Shown in pieces: positions 1 through 8,508 of a DNA stretch of 64,000 nucleotides. The position numbers and the translations under genes are program-made. Each line of letters opens with the position of its first letter. The stretch's first letter is position 1. This DNA is from Flavobacterium sp. LC2016-23 (GTDB lineage: Bacteria; Bacteroidota; Bacteroidia; Flavobacteriales; Flavobacteriaceae), in assembly GCF_009674775.1 (NCBI RefSeq), contig NZ_WKKE01000012.1:62001-126000 (forward strand). The letters run 5' to 3'. The notes under the pieces are model-generated. The model was not told where the DNA came from. It worked only from the letters and a program-made list of their open reading frames with translations, and made no database searches.

Positions 1-522
1 AACAGCAGCAGCACCTTGTTTACACCGAAGTTTGAAGAATACTTTAAATATACCAACCTGACGGCGAATATAGGAATACCGTATGCCGGAATTGTGCTTT
101 TATCTAATGATGAGTTTTACCTGAACCGTATTGAAGCACTGGTAATGAAGAACAGAATTGAAGAAGCCAATACAGAATTAGAGTATTTTTTAGGAACAAG
201 AACAGCAGGATACAATCCGACAACAGATAAACTGACTGAAGCGAAAGTAGTGGCAAAATACCCGGTTATTACAGATGAGTTTACACCTTATTACAGCCTG
301 ACGCCATTGCAGACTTCTTATGTTAAAGCCATTGCAGAAGCGAGAAGAAGGGATTTTGTACACGAAGGATTAAGATGGCTTGATGTAAAACGTTTTAATA
401 TTGTAGTAAGCCGAAATGACGCTGGTAGTCCGGTTAAAACTTTGGTAAAAGACGATAAACGCAGAGCTTTGCAAATACCGCTTAGCGCATCAAACTACGG
501 AATAGAAAAAAATCCCCGATAA
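1..522 (+). CDS. SusD/RagB-family outer-membrane nutrient-binding lipoprotein, C-terminal part
   Basis: The frame is open from base 1, so only about the last 173 residues are present and the signal peptide and N-terminal half lie upstream of the window. The tail carries the family hallmark near residue 115 of the visible part (ARRRDFVHEGLRWLDVKR, the usual E/R-rich, EGxRxxDxxR segment) and ends in the typical IPLSxxNYGIxxNP closure. SusD-like proteins sit on the cell surface on top of a SusC TonB-dependent channel and hand it glycans or other oligomers. The two lipoprotein genes directly downstream are usual partners in one class of these loci. The substrate cannot be read from this fragment. 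A TTG at 16 is an internal codon, not a start. Confidence 0.88.
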   Translation, partial: NSSSTLFTPKFEEYFKYTNLTANIGIPYAGIVLLSNDEFYLNRIEALVMKNRIEEANTELEYFLGTRTAGYNPTTDKLTEAKVVAKYPVITDEFTPYYSLTPLQTSYVKAIAEARRRDFVHEGLRWLDVKRFNIVVSRNDAGSPVKTLVKDDKRRALQIPLSASNYGIEKNPR

Positions 523-544
523 TTTTAATTCAATTTTTTAGACT

Positions 545-1405
545 ATGAAAATATTAAAAAAATATAAAGCAATACTGGCAGTTGCAGGGGTTTTAACTTT
601 TACAGCCTGTGCCCATGAAGATCAGCCAACCGAAAGTCAGCTGGATTATTCAATACCTGTAAAAACAGCCTTAGACAACTGGATTTCGACTAACTTTCTT
701 AATCCGTATAATATCAGTGCACAATACAAATGGAACCAGAACAAAGTAGATAACAACAGATTCCTTTTTCCTCCGTTGGTAGAGAATGTACAACCGGCGC
801 TGGAAGTTGTTAAACAAATCTGGATTGACAGTTATTCGGAAGTAGGCGGTGCTGATTTTGTAAAGATACTGGCACCAAGGGAAATTGTTCTGGTTGGAGG
901 CCTAAACTCTAATTCGAACGGAACAAGAACACTTGGAATTGCAGACTCCGGACAAAGAATCACCCTTTTTGAGGTAGATTATCTGGACACATCAAATCGT
1001 GAAAATGTTACCGAATTCATTCATACCATTCAACACGAATATGTACATATCTTAAATCAAAACAAGCCTTTTGATGAACAGGCCTGGCAAAAAATAACGC
1101 CGGGAGATTATACCGGAACGTGGCATTTAGAGCAGCTTCAGACCTCAAGAAATCTGGGGTTTGTAACCAACTACGCAAGAAATAATATTATTGAAGATTT
1201 TGCTGAAACAGCCTCTACCATACTGACGAGTTCAAAAGCAGAATATGCGGCGCTTTTGGCCAGTATTACCAATGCAAACGGAAGAGCAAAACTGAAACAG
1301 AAAGAAGCAATAGTTGTACAATATTATAAAGATGCTTTTAATATTGATTTCTATGCTTTAAGAGATGCTGCTGAGAGAAATACAACAGCTGTTGTTAATC
1401 AATAA
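545..1405 (+). CDS. Substrate-import-associated zinc metallohydrolase lipoprotein
   Basis: A 286-residue lipoprotein with a signal peptide and lipobox ending at Cys22 (FTAC). It carries an HExxH zinc motif at H164-E165-Y166-V167-H168, and a downstream EDFAE segment (residues 217-221) is a candidate for the third zinc ligand. This matches the family of HExxH lipoproteins encoded beside SusC/SusD pairs in Bacteroidota. It starts 23 bp after the SusD stop and is followed 34 bp later by a DUF4302 lipoprotein, so the three genes look like one operon. The family is presumed to act on imported polymer or peptide at the cell surface or in the periplasm. The natural substrate is unknown. Confidence 0.8.
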   Translation: MKILKKYKAILAVAGVLTFTACAHEDQPTESQLDYSIPVKTALDNWISTNFLNPYNISAQYKWNQNKVDNNRFLFPPLVENVQPALEVVKQIWIDSYSEVGGADFVKILAPREIVLVGGLNSNSNGTRTLGIADSGQRITLFEVDYLDTSNRENVTEFIHTIQHEYVHILNQNKPFDEQAWQKITPGDYTGTWHLEQLQTSRNLGFVTNYARNNIIEDFAETASTILTSSKAEYAALLASITNANGRAKLKQKEAIVVQYYKDAFNIDFYALRDAAERNTTAVVNQ

Positions 1406-1438
1406 GCACTTTAATGTACAATTTATAAAAGTAAAATT

Positions 1439-2788
1439 ATGAAACCAAAAAATATATTGAAGTACTTAATGGTTGCCTTTCTGGCAGTGTATGCCTTAGG
1501 CGCTTGTACAAATAGCACAGAAGCAGAACAGATATTCGATAAAACCCCGTCGGAACGTCTGAATGCACAAAAAAAAGAATTAAACGATGCGTTGCTTTCT
1601 TCAGAGTTTGGCTGGAAAGCCGTTTACTTTACCGATGATACGCAGTTAGGAGGCTTTACACATTTGTTTAAATTCTCTGCCGGAGGAAAAGTAGTAATGG
1701 CATCTGATTTTGATGATGATGTCCTGCCTCATGAAAGCGAGTATGATGTGGTATTAGGGAGTACAGTTAGTCTAGTATTTACCACATTCAATAAAATACA
1801 TCTTTTATCCGATTCAGACAACTATCCAACCAGTGCTTTAAGAGGTAAGGGATATCTGGGAGATTTTCAGTTTTTATATTACGGACAGGAAAATGGTGAT
1901 CTTGTTTTTAAAAGCAACAGATTAGTCAGAGAAGTACGTTTTGTAAAAGCCACACAGCAAGACTGGACGGATTTGGCTAAAAATCTGGTATCGAAGCAAA
2001 ATTTAGTGGGAGGAATTGATAAGCCATTATTCAAATTGCTTGAAATCAATGATGGAAAATCGATTAAGAAATATGAATTTGAATATAATCCGTTATCCAG
2101 ATATTCCTCTTCTTCTTCCCTGGACGCGGGTTCTTCAGAAGTAGTTAGCATGGGAGTGGGGTATACCCCAACAGGTCTTGTGGTAAGCCCGGCTTTAAAA
2201 GTGGCAGGACAGAGCCTGACAAACTTTGCATATGACGAAGCCAGCGAAAGCTTTACCGCAACGGGAACAGGAGGAATAAGCGCTGCCATTAAATACAGCA
2301 ACGCACCTCTGACTTTGACGAATGATTATAAAATACTGCTTCCGGGAAGTCCACACGCCTGGTTCGGCTATTATGTAGGCGATTACACAGAAGATGCCCC
2401 GACAAATTCAGAATTGTTTGTTAAGGAATTAGCCGGAATTAATGCATCTCTACCGACAGGTGTTACCATTACCTCTGTACAGCTTTACCTCAATCACTCA
2501 CTTGGTAATTTTATCTATTACACATTTGCGGGAAGAGCAGCGATATTCCATTTTGTAAATGTAACAGAAGATCCGGTAGGCAAAAAAGTTATCCTGAGTC
2601 ACAAATCATGGAATGGCAATACCACTGTAGGAACTCCCGCCTTTTTAAAGGATTTTGATAAACATCTGGTCAATGCAGCCGGTGTTTATGTAAAGAGAGA
2701 AAATTTCAGACTGTTTTATACAGAACCGGTTTATACATTTACAAGTGCTTCAAGTTCGTTTAGAATGACGACCTGGAAACTTAATTAA
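1439..2788 (+). CDS. DUF4302-type lipoprotein of a Sus-like locus
   Basis: A 449-residue protein with a lipoprotein signal peptide (lipobox ALGAC, Cys23). The mature part is rich in beta-strand-like segments with no recognisable catalytic motif. Length, lipobox and position after a SusD and HExxH-lipoprotein pair fit the DUF4302 family, surface lipoproteins of unknown function that travel with this type of uptake locus. A strong terminator follows at 2826, so this is the last gene of the operon. The family name rests on overall resemblance and context. A substrate-binding accessory role is inference. Confidence 0.65.
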   Translation: MKPKNILKYLMVAFLAVYALGACTNSTEAEQIFDKTPSERLNAQKKELNDALLSSEFGWKAVYFTDDTQLGGFTHLFKFSAGGKVVMASDFDDDVLPHESEYDVVLGSTVSLVFTTFNKIHLLSDSDNYPTSALRGKGYLGDFQFLYYGQENGDLVFKSNRLVREVRFVKATQQDWTDLAKNLVSKQNLVGGIDKPLFKLLEINDGKSIKKYEFEYNPLSRYSSSSSLDAGSSEVVSMGVGYTPTGLVVSPALKVAGQSLTNFAYDEASESFTATGTGGISAAIKYSNAPLTLTNDYKILLPGSPHAWFGYYVGDYTEDAPTNSELFVKELAGINASLPTGVTITSVQLYLNHSLGNFIYYTFAGRAAIFHFVNVTEDPVGKKVILSHKSWNGNTTVGTPAFLKDFDKHLVNAAGVYVKRENFRLFYTEPVYTFTSASSSFRMTTWKLN

Positions 2789-2825
2789 GATTTTTATTTT
2801 TAGTTTTTTTAATTTTTGGATAGAT

Positions 2826-2850
2826 GCAGCTCACTTGTGGGCTGCTTTTT
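2826..2850 (+). terminator. Rho-independent terminator of the SusD/DUF4302 operon
   Basis: GCAGCTCAC pairs with GTGGGCTGC across a tight loop (one G-T pair) and is followed by TTTTT. It lies 38 bp past the stop codon. Confidence 0.8.
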
Positions 2851-3007
2851 CACTAGCAATAAAATAAATATTTTCTTGTTATTCTTTTAATTATTAGAAA
2901 GTTATTCTTATATTTATCATCGAAATTATATGCTTAAGGTTATTTACAGGTCTGAAACTCAACAGGCATCAAAAAGTTTGAGGGAACAAAATATTAAACA
3001 ACCTATT

Positions 3008-3211
3008 ATGATGTTAAAAACAATTTTGAATTTTTCAGGAGTTGAAGTATTAAGCAGAGAAGAACTAAAAAACATGAATGGAAGCGGCGGTCAGAGATGT
3101 ACCATACCATGGACGCCATTTCCTTATAACGGGCCATGCATTATGCTTCCTCCGGTCACTCCGGTGGAGCCGCTTGAGCCATTTACGGAAGAACCCCTTT
3201 TAAAACCATAA
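3008..3211 (+). CDS. Small precursor peptide with GG-type leader (bacteriocin/RiPP-like), orphan
   Basis: A 67-residue peptide. The leader-like N-terminus (MLKTILNFSGVEVLSREELK, then NMNGSGG) resembles the short Flavobacterium leader class that ends at a double glycine. The remaining segment of about 39 residues has 11 prolines and two cysteines (RC...PC, about 13 residues apart) and an acidic, proline-rich tail. ATG 3008 or the adjacent 3011 is preferred because the leader consensus begins there; the frame is open back to an ATG at 2930, which would add 26 untypical residues. No peptidase, ABC exporter or modifying enzyme is adjacent. A terminator follows at once, so it is a single-gene transcript. 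The precursor role is inference from the leader. Confidence 0.55.
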   Translation: MMLKTILNFSGVEVLSREELKNMNGSGGQRCTIPWTPFPYNGPCIMLPPVTPVEPLEPFTEEPLLKP

Positions 3212-3220
3212 TACCCCATG

Positions 3221-3248
3221 CCAGTAGAAAATAACTACTGGTTTTTTT
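3221..3248 (+). terminator. Terminator of the small peptide gene
   Basis: CCAGTAG (3221-3227) pairs perfectly with CTACTGG (3235-3241) over a 7-nt AT loop and is followed by seven T residues. It begins 9 bp after the stop codon. Confidence 0.8.
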
Positions 3249-3365
3249 ATTTTTTTTGCTAATTTGAAGATGTTCCAATTGTTGTATTTGGCTTTTATAC
3301 TTTAAATGACTGACAATTGTTTTTTTTTAAAAAGGGAATTATCATATATTTGACGAGTCGTTCAT

Positions 3366-3443
3366 AGCCCTGATAGAAATGGAAATCCTTTTCTGTTTTT
3401 TCTTTAAAAACAGAAAAGATTGAAATGGATAGCAGGATTAGCT
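3366..3443 (+). ncRNA. Structured RNA element, Flavo-1-like, upstream of fabG
   Basis: A 13-bp hairpin (3388-3400 with 3406-3418, loop TCTTT) is flanked by two similar purine-rich arms (GATAGAAATGGA before, GATTGAAATGGATAGC after) and closed by AGCxCCT (3366-3372) pairing with AGG...GCT (3434-3443). The order GATAGA, ATCCTTTT, hairpin, AAAAGAT is what I recall of the Bacteroidota-restricted Flavo-1 RNA motif. A second relative lies at 21550-21632. It ends 29 nt before the fabG start. The name is from memory; the fold is read from the sequence. Confidence 0.5.
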
Positions 3444-3472
3444 ACAAATAAATATTAAATTTAATTTTGAAT

Positions 3473-4219
3473 ATGAAATTACTAGAAGGAAAAGTGGCCA
3501 TCATTACGGGCGCTAGTCGTGGAATTGGAAAAGGAATTGCTGAAGTTTTTGCGAAACACGGTGCAAACGTAGCGTTTACCTACAGCTCATCTGTTGCTTC
3601 TGCTGAAGCTTTAGAGGCTGAATTGAACGCTTTAGGAGTTAAGGCAAAAGGATACCAATCGAATGCAGCCGATTTTAATGAGGCACAAACTTTTGTAGAC
3701 GCTGTTTTGGCCGATTTCGGAACAGTAGATATTTTGATTAATAATGCCGGGATTACAAAAGATAATTTGCTGATGCGTATGTCTGAAGCAGATTTCGACC
3801 AGGTAATTAATGTTAACTTGAAGTCTGTTTTTAATATGACAAAAGCAATTCAGAAAACATTCCTGAAACAACGAGCAGGTTCTATTATTAATATCAGTTC
3901 TGTAGTCGGAGTTTCCGGAAATGCAGGTCAGACCAACTATGCAGCTTCAAAAGCAGGTGCAATTGGTTTTACCAAATCTGTTGCACTGGAATTAGGTTCG
4001 CGTAATATTCGTTGCAATGCTATTGCTCCGGGATTTATCGAAACTGAAATGACAGCAAAATTAAGTGAAGATATCGTAAAAGGATGGAGAGAAGGAATTC
4101 CTTTGAAACGTGGCGGAACAACAGAAGATGTTGCCAATGCCTGCTTGTTTCTTGCTTCAGACATGAGCGCCTATATTACAGGACAGGTTTTGAATGTTTG
4201 TGGAGGAATGCTTACCTAA
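3473..4219 (+). CDS. fabG: 3-oxoacyl-[acyl-carrier-protein] reductase
   Basis: A 248-residue short-chain dehydrogenase that reduces 3-oxoacyl-ACP with NADPH in fatty-acid elongation. Visible motifs are the nucleotide-binding TGASRGIG (residues 12-19), NNAG (about 90-93), the ISS serine near 143 and YAASK with Tyr156 and Lys160, all as in FabG. The ending, ITGQVLNVCGGM, is also typical. ATG 3473 is chosen over an in-frame TTG six bases upstream because FabG proteins start with a short MxLxGK segment. A structured RNA precedes it and a word-repeat spacer follows it. Among SDR enzymes FabG is the best fit on length and motif spacing. Confidence 0.88.
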   Translation: MKLLEGKVAIITGASRGIGKGIAEVFAKHGANVAFTYSSSVASAEALEAELNALGVKAKGYQSNAADFNEAQTFVDAVLADFGTVDILINNAGITKDNLLMRMSEADFDQVINVNLKSVFNMTKAIQKTFLKQRAGSIINISSVVGVSGNAGQTNYAASKAGAIGFTKSVALELGSRNIRCNAIAPGFIETEMTAKLSEDIVKGWREGIPLKRGGTTEDVANACLFLASDMSAYITGQVLNVCGGMLT

Positions 4220-4225
4220 GATAAA

Positions 4226-4335
4226 GTCTCAGTTTACGGTTTTCAGTTTACACTGCGAACTTAATACAATCTAAAAATTTCAGTTTACGGTTTTCAGTTA
4301 TTGCTGATTACTGAGAACTGCCACTGCAAACTATA
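4226..4335. repeat. Word-repeat spacer (CAGTTTACGGTTTTCAG family)
   Basis: The 19-mer CAGTTTACGGTTTTCAGTT occurs identically at 4230-4248 and 4281-4299. It is surrounded by decayed relatives (CAGTTTACACTGCGAAC, ACTGAGAACTGCCACTGC). Related words recur at 12004-12036 and 58060-58125. No coding frame covers it. Confidence 0.75.
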
Positions 4336-4339
4336 AAAT

Positions 4340-6367
4340 ATGACTACAAATACGATTTTATTATTATTACTTTCTTTAGTAATAGCTGGTGGTTTGTCGT
4401 ATTTTCAATATTATTTTAAAGCCAAAAGTAAATCCAATGTGATGGTACTTTTGGCTTTTTTGCGTTTTTTAGCCATTTTTGCTTTACTTGTGCTGTTGAT
4501 CAATCCGGTTATTACTAAAAATGAATGGGTCGTCACCAAAACACCTCTGGCAATTGCAGTTGATAATTCAGCTTCGATTACAGCTTTAAAATCAGATAAA
4601 AAAGTTACTGAATTGTACCAGGAACTGGTTTCAAATCCTGCACTTCAGGAAAAATTCGAAATTCAGTCGTATCAGTTCGATGCAGATCTAAAGCCTTCAG
4701 CAATATTTGATTTCAAAGGAAAACAGACCAATTTAGATGCCGTTGCACAGAGTTTAAAAAGCATCAACAGAAATATTATATTTCCAACCGTTATCATAAC
4801 AGATGGAAATCAGACGACAGGAAACGATTATGTCTATCGTTTTGATCCGCTAAATAAGGTCTACTCTTTAATTGTCGGGGATACCACTACTTTTTTCGAT
4901 CTAAAAATCAATCAGCTCAACGTTAATAAATACGCTTTTCACAAAAATAAATTTCCGGTAGAAGTATTTCTGCAATATGCCGGAGATAAAAGCACAACAG
5001 CAGATTTTTCAATTGTTCAGGGAAATTCGGTTATTGCGAAGGAGAAAGTTTCTTTTTCATCTTCTAAAAAAACGGCTACTTTAAATTTGCTTTTACCGGC
5101 GGATAAAGTGGGATTGCAGGTTTTTAAGGCCAGTATTTCTTCTAATACAAAAGAAAAAAACAGTTACAATAACATCAAGAATTTTGCTGTGGAAGTCATT
5201 GACCAAAAGTCGGTCATAGCCATAGTTTCGGCCATAAATCATCCCGATATTGCCGCACTCAAACGTTCAATTGAATCTAATGCTCAACGTAAGGTAATAT
5301 TAGTCAAACCTAATGAAATCAATTTATTACAGGATGTTTCTGTTTTGGTTTTATACCAGCCAACAGCCGCTTTTAAACCCATTTTTGACAACAATAAATT
5401 AGCCGGAACCAATACGTTTATTATTACCGGAACCAATACCGATTTTAATTTTTTAAATCAGCAGCAAAACAATCTGATCTTTAAAATGAGCAATCAGAGA
5501 GAAGATTACTTAAACGAATTTCAGTCGCAGTTTAATCTGTTTGCTATTGATAATATCGGTTTCGAAAATTTCCCGCCTTTGCAAAATTTATTCGGTACGA
5601 TCAGTACAAATGGAAATGTATCGGTTTTACTTTCTTCAAAAATCAGAAACGTGTCTACCAATGCGCCTTTGCTGGCTTTCGCTGAAAATCAGGGCAAAAG
5701 AACCGCTTTTCTTTTAGGAGAAAACAGTTGGAAATGGCGTTTGCAAAGTCATATCGATCATCAGTCTTTTGAAAAGTATGATGTTTTTACGGATAAAATA
5801 ATTCAATATTTAGCATCAGCAGCGTCAAGAAAATCATTGGTTGTAACGCACGAAAGTTTTTATAATTCCGGAGAAGCCATAGTAATCAACGCACAGTACT
5901 TCAACAAAAATTACGAATTCGATGAAAAGGCAAGACTTACCATAAATGTCACCAATGCTGTAACGAAGCAAACCAAAAACTACGATTTGCTAAAAGGAAA
6001 CAATTCTTTTTCTGTGAATCTGGACGGTTTGCCTGCCGGGAAATATAATTTTTCGGTAAAGGAATTAAATACAAACACAAGTTATACAGGCCATTTTGAA
6101 ATTTTGGATTTTGACATCGAAAAACAATTTGTGAATCCTGATGTTTTGAAATTAAAACAATTGGCTTTGCAAACCAATGGAAAAGCCTTTTTTCAGAATC
6201 AGGCAGCAGAGCTGATTAAAACACTTTTAGAAAATAAAGAATACAAATCGATAGAAAAAAACAACTCAACGAAAACACCTCTAATTGATTGGGTTTGGTT
6301 GTTAATTTTGATTGTTGCTTTGCTGACAACCGAGTGGTTCGTCAGAAAGTATAATGGATTACTTTAA
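4340..6367 (+). CDS. Large membrane protein with vWA-like domain
   Basis: A 675-residue protein with two N-terminal membrane helices (about residues 5-23 and 36-57), a long extracytoplasmic part and one C-terminal helix (about 651-668). Just after the second helix the sequence AVDNSASI gives a DxSxS-type metal-binding motif, as in von Willebrand A folds. A later segment (DVSVLVLYQP, then a G-rich stretch) resembles the glutamine-amidotransferase-like module seen with such proteins, but I see no catalytic triad. It follows fabG after a repeat-filled spacer and is followed by another. Such proteins are usually annotated only as membrane or vWA-containing proteins, and the function is unknown. 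Confidence 0.6.
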   Translation: MTTNTILLLLLSLVIAGGLSYFQYYFKAKSKSNVMVLLAFLRFLAIFALLVLLINPVITKNEWVVTKTPLAIAVDNSASITALKSDKKVTELYQELVSNPALQEKFEIQSYQFDADLKPSAIFDFKGKQTNLDAVAQSLKSINRNIIFPTVIITDGNQTTGNDYVYRFDPLNKVYSLIVGDTTTFFDLKINQLNVNKYAFHKNKFPVEVFLQYAGDKSTTADFSIVQGNSVIAKEKVSFSSSKKTATLNLLLPADKVGLQVFKASISSNTKEKNSYNNIKNFAVEVIDQKSVIAIVSAINHPDIAALKRSIESNAQRKVILVKPNEINLLQDVSVLVLYQPTAAFKPIFDNNKLAGTNTFIITGTNTDFNFLNQQQNNLIFKMSNQREDYLNEFQSQFNLFAIDNIGFENFPPLQNLFGTISTNGNVSVLLSSKIRNVSTNAPLLAFAENQGKRTAFLLGENSWKWRLQSHIDHQSFEKYDVFTDKIIQYLASAASRKSLVVTHESFYNSGEAIVINAQYFNKNYEFDEKARLTINVTNAVTKQTKNYDLLKGNNSFSVNLDGLPAGKYNFSVKELNTNTSYTGHFEILDFDIEKQFVNPDVLKLKQLALQTNGKAFFQNQAAELIKTLLENKEYKSIEKNNSTKTPLIDWVWLLILIVALLTTEWFVRKYNGLL

Positions 6368-6370
6368 AAA

Positions 6371-6415
6371 GCTACAAAGGTTCAAAGGTTCATAGGTTCA
6401 AAGGTTCATAGGTTT
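6371..6415. repeat. Word-repeat spacer (AAAGGTTCATAGGTTC tandem)
   Basis: Alternating AAAGGTTC and ATAGGTTC units form an imperfect 16-bp tandem directly after the stop codon at 6367. Nothing else is recognisable before the LysR gene. Confidence 0.75.
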
Positions 6416-6563
6416 TGAATAGATCGAAGATAGTGAATCAAATACTGCCAGGTTCATCCCAACAGGAGCTTAATTTGGTTAAAGTCATTAAAATCTTAGT
6501 TATAAAGTTTCAAAATTTTACTTAACTTGAAACCTTAAACATGAAACAAAACGAACTCATACA

Positions 6564-7460
6564 ATGGATTTCAGGCTAAAAGTATTTCACACCGTTGCGC
6601 TCAGGCTCAACTTTACAAAAGCAGCGAGCGAATTGTATATTACACAGCCGGCTGTTTCCAAACACATTCAGGAATTAGAAGAGACTTACAAAATCAAGCT
6701 TTTTGAACGAAACGGTTCTAAAATAGCGTTAACTCCGGCGGGGGAAATTTTATTGAAACACACCAAAAATATTTTCGAAATCTATCGCAAAATAGACTTT
6801 GATATGAGTACGTTTGTGAGCAAACGTCAGGGTTTACTGCGTCTGGGATCAAGTACCACGATTTCCCAATATATTATCTCTCCCGTTCTGGCCCGTTTTC
6901 ACCAGCAGCAGCAGGAGATAAAAGTCAATTTGCTTAACGGAAATACGGAACAGATTGAAAATGCTCTAATTAATAAAGAAATTGAAATCGGAATTGTAGA
7001 AGGGCAGTCTAAAAATCAGTCCATCAAATACATTCCGTTTTTAAAAGACGAATTGGTTTTGGTTTGTAATAGTAAAAATCCATACATTCAGCAAAATGAA
7101 ATTTCATTAGACGATTTGAAAGCAATGAAATTTATCACGCGTGAACGTGGTTCCGGAACACTTGAAGTTATTGAGTATGCCCTAAAACAAGTTGATGTTA
7201 AAATAACGGATTTACAAATCGAAATGCAGTTAGGCAGTACCGAAAGCATTAAATCCTATTTGTTGAATTCAGATTGTTTTGCTTTTATGTCTGTACATGC
7301 AGTGAGTAAGGAGTTGAAAAATAATGAATTAATGGTATTGGATGTGGATAATTTAACTATTGAAAGATACTTTTATATCATTACATTACTCGGTAAAACA
7401 GATCCTTTATCTGAATTATTTATTCAGAACATGTCGGCTTATTATAACCTGAAGTTATAG
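6564..7460 (+). CDS. LysR-family transcriptional regulator
   Basis: A 298-residue protein of standard LysR length. The N-terminal winged helix-turn-helix spans about residues 1-60 (FTKAASELYITQPAVSKHIQ is the recognition region) and is followed by the linker helix and a two-lobed effector domain (from about residue 90, LRLGSSTTISQYIIS). It lies immediately upstream of, and in the same direction as, a YeiH-family transporter gene. LysR-YeiH pairs are common, and control of the neighbour in response to a sulfur-containing or oxidised ligand is a reasonable inference. A palindromic site in the 74-bp gap (7460-7500) is a candidate operator. The effector is not known. Confidence 0.88.
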   Translation: MDFRLKVFHTVALRLNFTKAASELYITQPAVSKHIQELEETYKIKLFERNGSKIALTPAGEILLKHTKNIFEIYRKIDFDMSTFVSKRQGLLRLGSSTTISQYIISPVLARFHQQQQEIKVNLLNGNTEQIENALINKEIEIGIVEGQSKNQSIKYIPFLKDELVLVCNSKNPYIQQNEISLDDLKAMKFITRERGSGTLEVIEYALKQVDVKITDLQIEMQLGSTESIKSYLLNSDCFAFMSVHAVSKELKNNELMVLDVDNLTIERYFYIITLLGKTDPLSELFIQNMSAYYNLKL

Positions 7461-7500
7461 TCGATTGTATTTTACGATTGGTAATTACAATATAATCGAC
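7460..7500. promoter_or_regulatory. Palindromic site between LysR gene and transporter gene
   Basis: GTCGATT (7460-7466) and AATCGAC (7494-7500) form perfect arms around an inner palindrome GTAATTAC (7481-7488). It lies 35 bp before the transporter start. It could be a LysR operator; a weak terminator is the alternative, but no T tract follows. Confidence 0.4.
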
Positions 7501-7534
7501 AGACCTTTGTCATGTAATTATCAGGTAATATATT

Positions 7535-8500
7535 TTGAAAACGCAAGAACAACCCGTCGCACATTTAGTAGAAGTAAGTATTTATTTCCAACAGGCCCTT
7601 TTTGGTCTGATTGTAGTTTTGTGTTTATTTTCGGTTATTTCCCCGCCAGTCGCTTTGCTATTAGGAGTTTTAATGGTCAATGTTTTTGGGAATCCATTTT
7701 TAGCCTTCAATTCTAAAGCAATTACATTTTTGCTTCAATTTTCGGTAGTGGGCCTTGGTTTTGGTATGAATGCAACCAGTGCGCTTTCAGCCGGGAGAGA
7801 AGGTTTTCTACTGACTATATTTTCAATTTTAAGTACCTTAATTTTCGGGACTTTATTAGGAAAGTGGTTTAAAACAGATCAAAAAACTTCGCATTTAATT
7901 TCCTGCGGCACAGCCATTTGTGGAGGAAGTGCCATCGCAGCCATTTCTCCCGTAATCAAATCCAATGAAAGTCAGACCTCAATTGCTTTGGGGGTAATTT
8001 TTATCTTAAATTCGATAGCCTTATTTGTATTTCCGTTTATTGGACATCAACTGGATTTATCCCAGAGAGAATTTGGATTATGGTGTGCCATTGCGATTCA
8101 CGATACCAGCTCTGTAGTGGGTGCGACCAATAAATACGGTGCCGAAGCCCTGCAAATCGCCACAACAGTAAAACTGGCCAGGGCTTTATGGATCATTCCG
8201 ATTTCAGTTTTTACAGCGGTTTTATTCAAAAATAAAAACAGTAAAATCAAGATTCCTTATTTTATAGGATTGTTTGTTTTAGCCATGCTTTTTAATACGT
8301 ATGTACCCGCAGCAGCATTTATGGCTCCTTCTATTGTGGGTGTTGCCAAAATTGGCTTAACGATTACCTTGTTTCTTATCGGGGCAACCTTAAATGTGAA
8401 TACGCTGAAATCAGTAGGAGTGAAGCCTTTACTTCAGGGTGTTTTTCTCTGGATATTTATTGCTGGTTTGGGATTGGCTTCAATTTTATATTTCCATTAG
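7535..8500 (+). CDS. YeiH-family (UPF0324) putative sulfate/sulfonate exporter
   Basis: A 321-residue polytopic membrane protein with about ten hydrophobic segments. The conserved CGTAICGGSAIAAISPVI stretch (about residues 124-141) and AIHDTSSVVGA are hallmarks of the YeiH family. The start is TTG at 7535, because residues after it (KTQEQPVAHLVEV) look like a normal cytoplasmic N-terminus and no ATG occurs before the first membrane helix. The preceding gene is a LysR regulator. The family is annotated as putative sulfate exporters, but transport has been shown for few members, so the substrate is uncertain. Confidence 0.8.
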   Translation: MKTQEQPVAHLVEVSIYFQQALFGLIVVLCLFSVISPPVALLLGVLMVNVFGNPFLAFNSKAITFLLQFSVVGLGFGMNATSALSAGREGFLLTIFSILSTLIFGTLLGKWFKTDQKTSHLISCGTAICGGSAIAAISPVIKSNESQTSIALGVIFILNSIALFVFPFIGHQLDLSQREFGLWCAIAIHDTSSVVGATNKYGAEALQIATTVKLARALWIIPISVFTAVLFKNKNSKIKIPYFIGLFVLAMLFNTYVPAAAFMAPSIVGVAKIGLTITLFLIGATLNVNTLKSVGVKPLLQGVFLWIFIAGLGLASILYFH

Positions 8501-8508
8501 AAACGGCG

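Noticed and set aside
1879..2301. 140-codon minus-strand frame inside the DUF4302 gene
   Set aside because: It is a shadow of a well-supported gene; it has a Ser/Pro-rich composition and no start signal.
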